This document shows, one piece after another, positions 62,802 to 64,000 of a stretch of DNA of 64,000 nucleotides. The stretch is from Edaphobacter acidisoli (GTDB lineage: Bacteria > Acidobacteriota > Terriglobia > Terriglobales > Acidobacteriaceae), in contig NZ_BMJB01000001.1 of NCBI RefSeq assembly GCF_014642855.1, positions 62,001 to 126,000 of the forward strand, given 5' to 3'. Under the pieces are notes generated by a model, which was not told the origin of the DNA, did no database searches, and was given only the letters and a program-made list of their open reading frames with translations. Numbering within the stretch: the first letter of the stretch is position 1; the number at the start of each line of letters is the position of its first letter. The translations under genes and the position numbers were made by a program.

Positions 62802-64000
62802 TTGACTGCAAAATCAGGCCGCGCGTACTCATGGCTAGTTGTAGCCATGCTTTGGTTCGTCTGTTTTTTGAACTATGCGGATCGTCAAGCAATCTTCTCT
62901 ATCTTTCCGCTACTCGGAACAAAGCTGCACCTCACTAGCGTCCAGCTGGGCGTTATTGGCGGCTCATTCATGTGGATGTATGCCGTATGTGGGCCGATGG
63001 CTGGATGGCTCTCTGACCACTTTTCGCGCAGGTCACTTATCCTGGGTGCTCTCGTCTTTTGGTCGCTTATGACCGCGGCAACGGCGCTAGCCCATACGTT
63101 TGCATCGCTAACGTTGATACGGGCTTTGGGTGGACTCGGCGAAGCGTTCTATTTTCCCGCCGCTATGTCCATGATGAGCGATTATCATGGGCCAGCCACA
63201 CGTTCTCGCGCTATGTCGGTACATCAATCCAGCGTCTATGCAGGTAGTATCGCTGGAGGAGCAATCTCCGGATTTCTCGGCCAATACTATGGCTGGAGGT
63301 CGAGCTTTCTCTTTTTTGGCGCTGCCGGCATGGTACTCGGTTTGCTACTGCTGGTTTTTCTGGAAGAGCCTGCTCGAGGTGCTGCCGATATCCGTTCGAT
63401 GGAAACCGCCGTCAGAGAGCCATGGAGACCTATTGAAGACATTCGCGAGATATTCTCCAACCGGACGGCAATGTTTCTGGTTCTCGCATTCATCGGAGCA
63501 AACTTCGTCGCGGCGGTATTTCTCACATGGATGCCCACGTTCCTCCATCAGAAATTTCACATGAGCCTCTCACTATCAGGGCTCAACAGCACAGTCTATA
63601 TTCAAATAGCCTCGGTGCTCGGAGTCCTGACCGGCGGAGCACTTGCAGACTCGTGGCAGCGAAGATTCCGAGGCGGACGCATGCTTGCTCAGTCGTTAGG
63701 CCTGTTTTGTGGTGTGCCATTTCTCTTTCTTACTGGATGGAGTAGATCGCTAGTGTTGCTGATTACAGCCATGATAGGCTTCGGCTACTTCAAAGGTTTA
63801 TACGATGCCAATATCTTTGCCAGTCTTTATGACGTTGTTCCTATCGAGCGCCGCGGCGCCTCCGCCGGCATCCTGAACTCGTTGGGATGGCTTGGAGGAG
63901 GTTTTGCTCCTGTCATCATTGCGCTCGGCGCGGCTCACTATGGCATGAGCGCTTCAATCAGCACGACCGCAGTTGTTTATCTGATGACCGGTTTACTGAT
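62802..64000 (+). CDS. MFS transporter, 3' end cut by the window edge
   Basis: Frame open from 62709 to the end. No ATG before the first helix; TTG 62802 gives MTAKSGRAYSWLVVAMLWF, a typical MFS start, so it is the chosen start, although no clear Shine-Dalgarno is seen. About 399 residues visible with around eleven helices. Marks: FLNYADRQAIFSIFPLLG (helix 1), GPMAGWLSDHFSRRSLILG (D-x-x-R-R loop), ALGGLGEAFYFPAAMSMMSDYH, and VPIERRGASAGILNS late. ACS-type carrier of organic anions or sugars. Divergent from the DHDPS-type gene, so both may handle the same substrate. Confidence 0.8.
   Translation, partial: MTAKSGRAYSWLVVAMLWFVCFLNYADRQAIFSIFPLLGTKLHLTSVQLGVIGGSFMWMYAVCGPMAGWLSDHFSRRSLILGALVFWSLMTAATALAHTFASLTLIRALGGLGEAFYFPAAMSMMSDYHGPATRSRAMSVHQSSVYAGSIAGGAISGFLGQYYGWRSSFLFFGAAGMVLGLLLLVFLEEPARGAADIRSMETAVREPWRPIEDIREIFSNRTAMFLVLAFIGANFVAAVFLTWMPTFLHQKFHMSLSLSGLNSTVYIQIASVLGVLTGGALADSWQRRFRGGRMLAQSLGLFCGVPFLFLTGWSRSLVLLITAMIGFGYFKGLYDANIFASLYDVVPIERRGASAGILNSLGWLGGGFAPVIIALGAAHYGMSASISTTAVVYLMTGLL

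Overview
This window looks like a chromosomal segment of an Acidobacteriota genome, most likely Terriglobales/Acidobacteriaceae. The pointers are a pair of VWFA-related acidobacterial proteins (TIGR03436 type), a TIGR03435-type secreted protein, high GC, futalosine-route menaquinone synthesis (MqnC), and many secreted carbohydrate-active enzymes.

Left part (1-20.3 kb) is mostly housekeeping. It holds a truncated secreted alpha/beta-hydrolase at the edge, a translationally coupled amidase-GerMN-murI wall operon, a TPR protein, a DUF1015 protein, two VWA genes coupled to a cystathionine beta-synthase/gamma-lyase-like pair, an acyl-CoA dehydrogenase, a Tat-type amidohydrolase, a GH2 glycosidase, a PL22-like oligogalacturonate lyase, mqnC and an FAD oxidoreductase.

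From 20.3 to 47 kb there are carbohydrate-catabolism islands. Island 1 (22.0-31.9 kb, leftward) has a two-gene transketolase, FGGY kinase, Rbs-type ABC importer, L-fucose/L-arabinose-isomerase-like protein and secreted GH63/trehalase-like hydrolase. The gene set fits an isomerase-kinase-transketolase route such as the one known for D-apiose. Next come a TIGR03435 protein, tRNA-Ser(CGA), an aldo/keto reductase and an IclR regulator. The IclR gene diverges from island 2 (35.6-41.9 kb, rightward): DUF1537 acid-sugar kinase, PdxA2-like dehydrogenase, Na+/solute symporter, HpcH/HpaI aldolase and fused UxaA/GarD-type dehydratase. sucA (2-oxoglutarate dehydrogenase E1) follows. Behind it lies about 1 kb without genes, holding a tandem copy of the sucA 3' end, REP-like palindromes and a hairpin terminator.

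Island 3 (45.6-61.8 kb) is the most interesting. It encodes a split dehydratase that matches (2R)-sulfolactate sulfo-lyase SuyA/SuyB rather than altronate dehydratase. With it are SlcC-like and ComC-like sulfolactate dehydrogenases, an aldehyde dehydrogenase, a GntR regulator, an L-fucose-isomerase-like protein, a phosphofructokinase-family kinase, a LacD/YihT-like class I aldolase, an MFS transporter, a porin, a DUF5054 (GH38-like) secreted protein and an M24 protein lacking metal ligands. Together they can be read as a complete sulfoglycolysis plus desulfonation route: sulfoquinovose to sulfofructose to sulfofructose phosphate to DHAP and sulfolactaldehyde, then sulfolactate, then pyruvate plus sulfite. 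A shared operator-like motif (TCAAT, ten bases, CGATTG) lies in the three intergenic promoter regions that start these genes, which suggests one regulon. No known sulfoquinovosidase (GH31/GH188) and no sulfite oxidase or exporter is visible here.

The right edge holds a DHDPS-family aldolase divergent from a truncated second MFS transporter.
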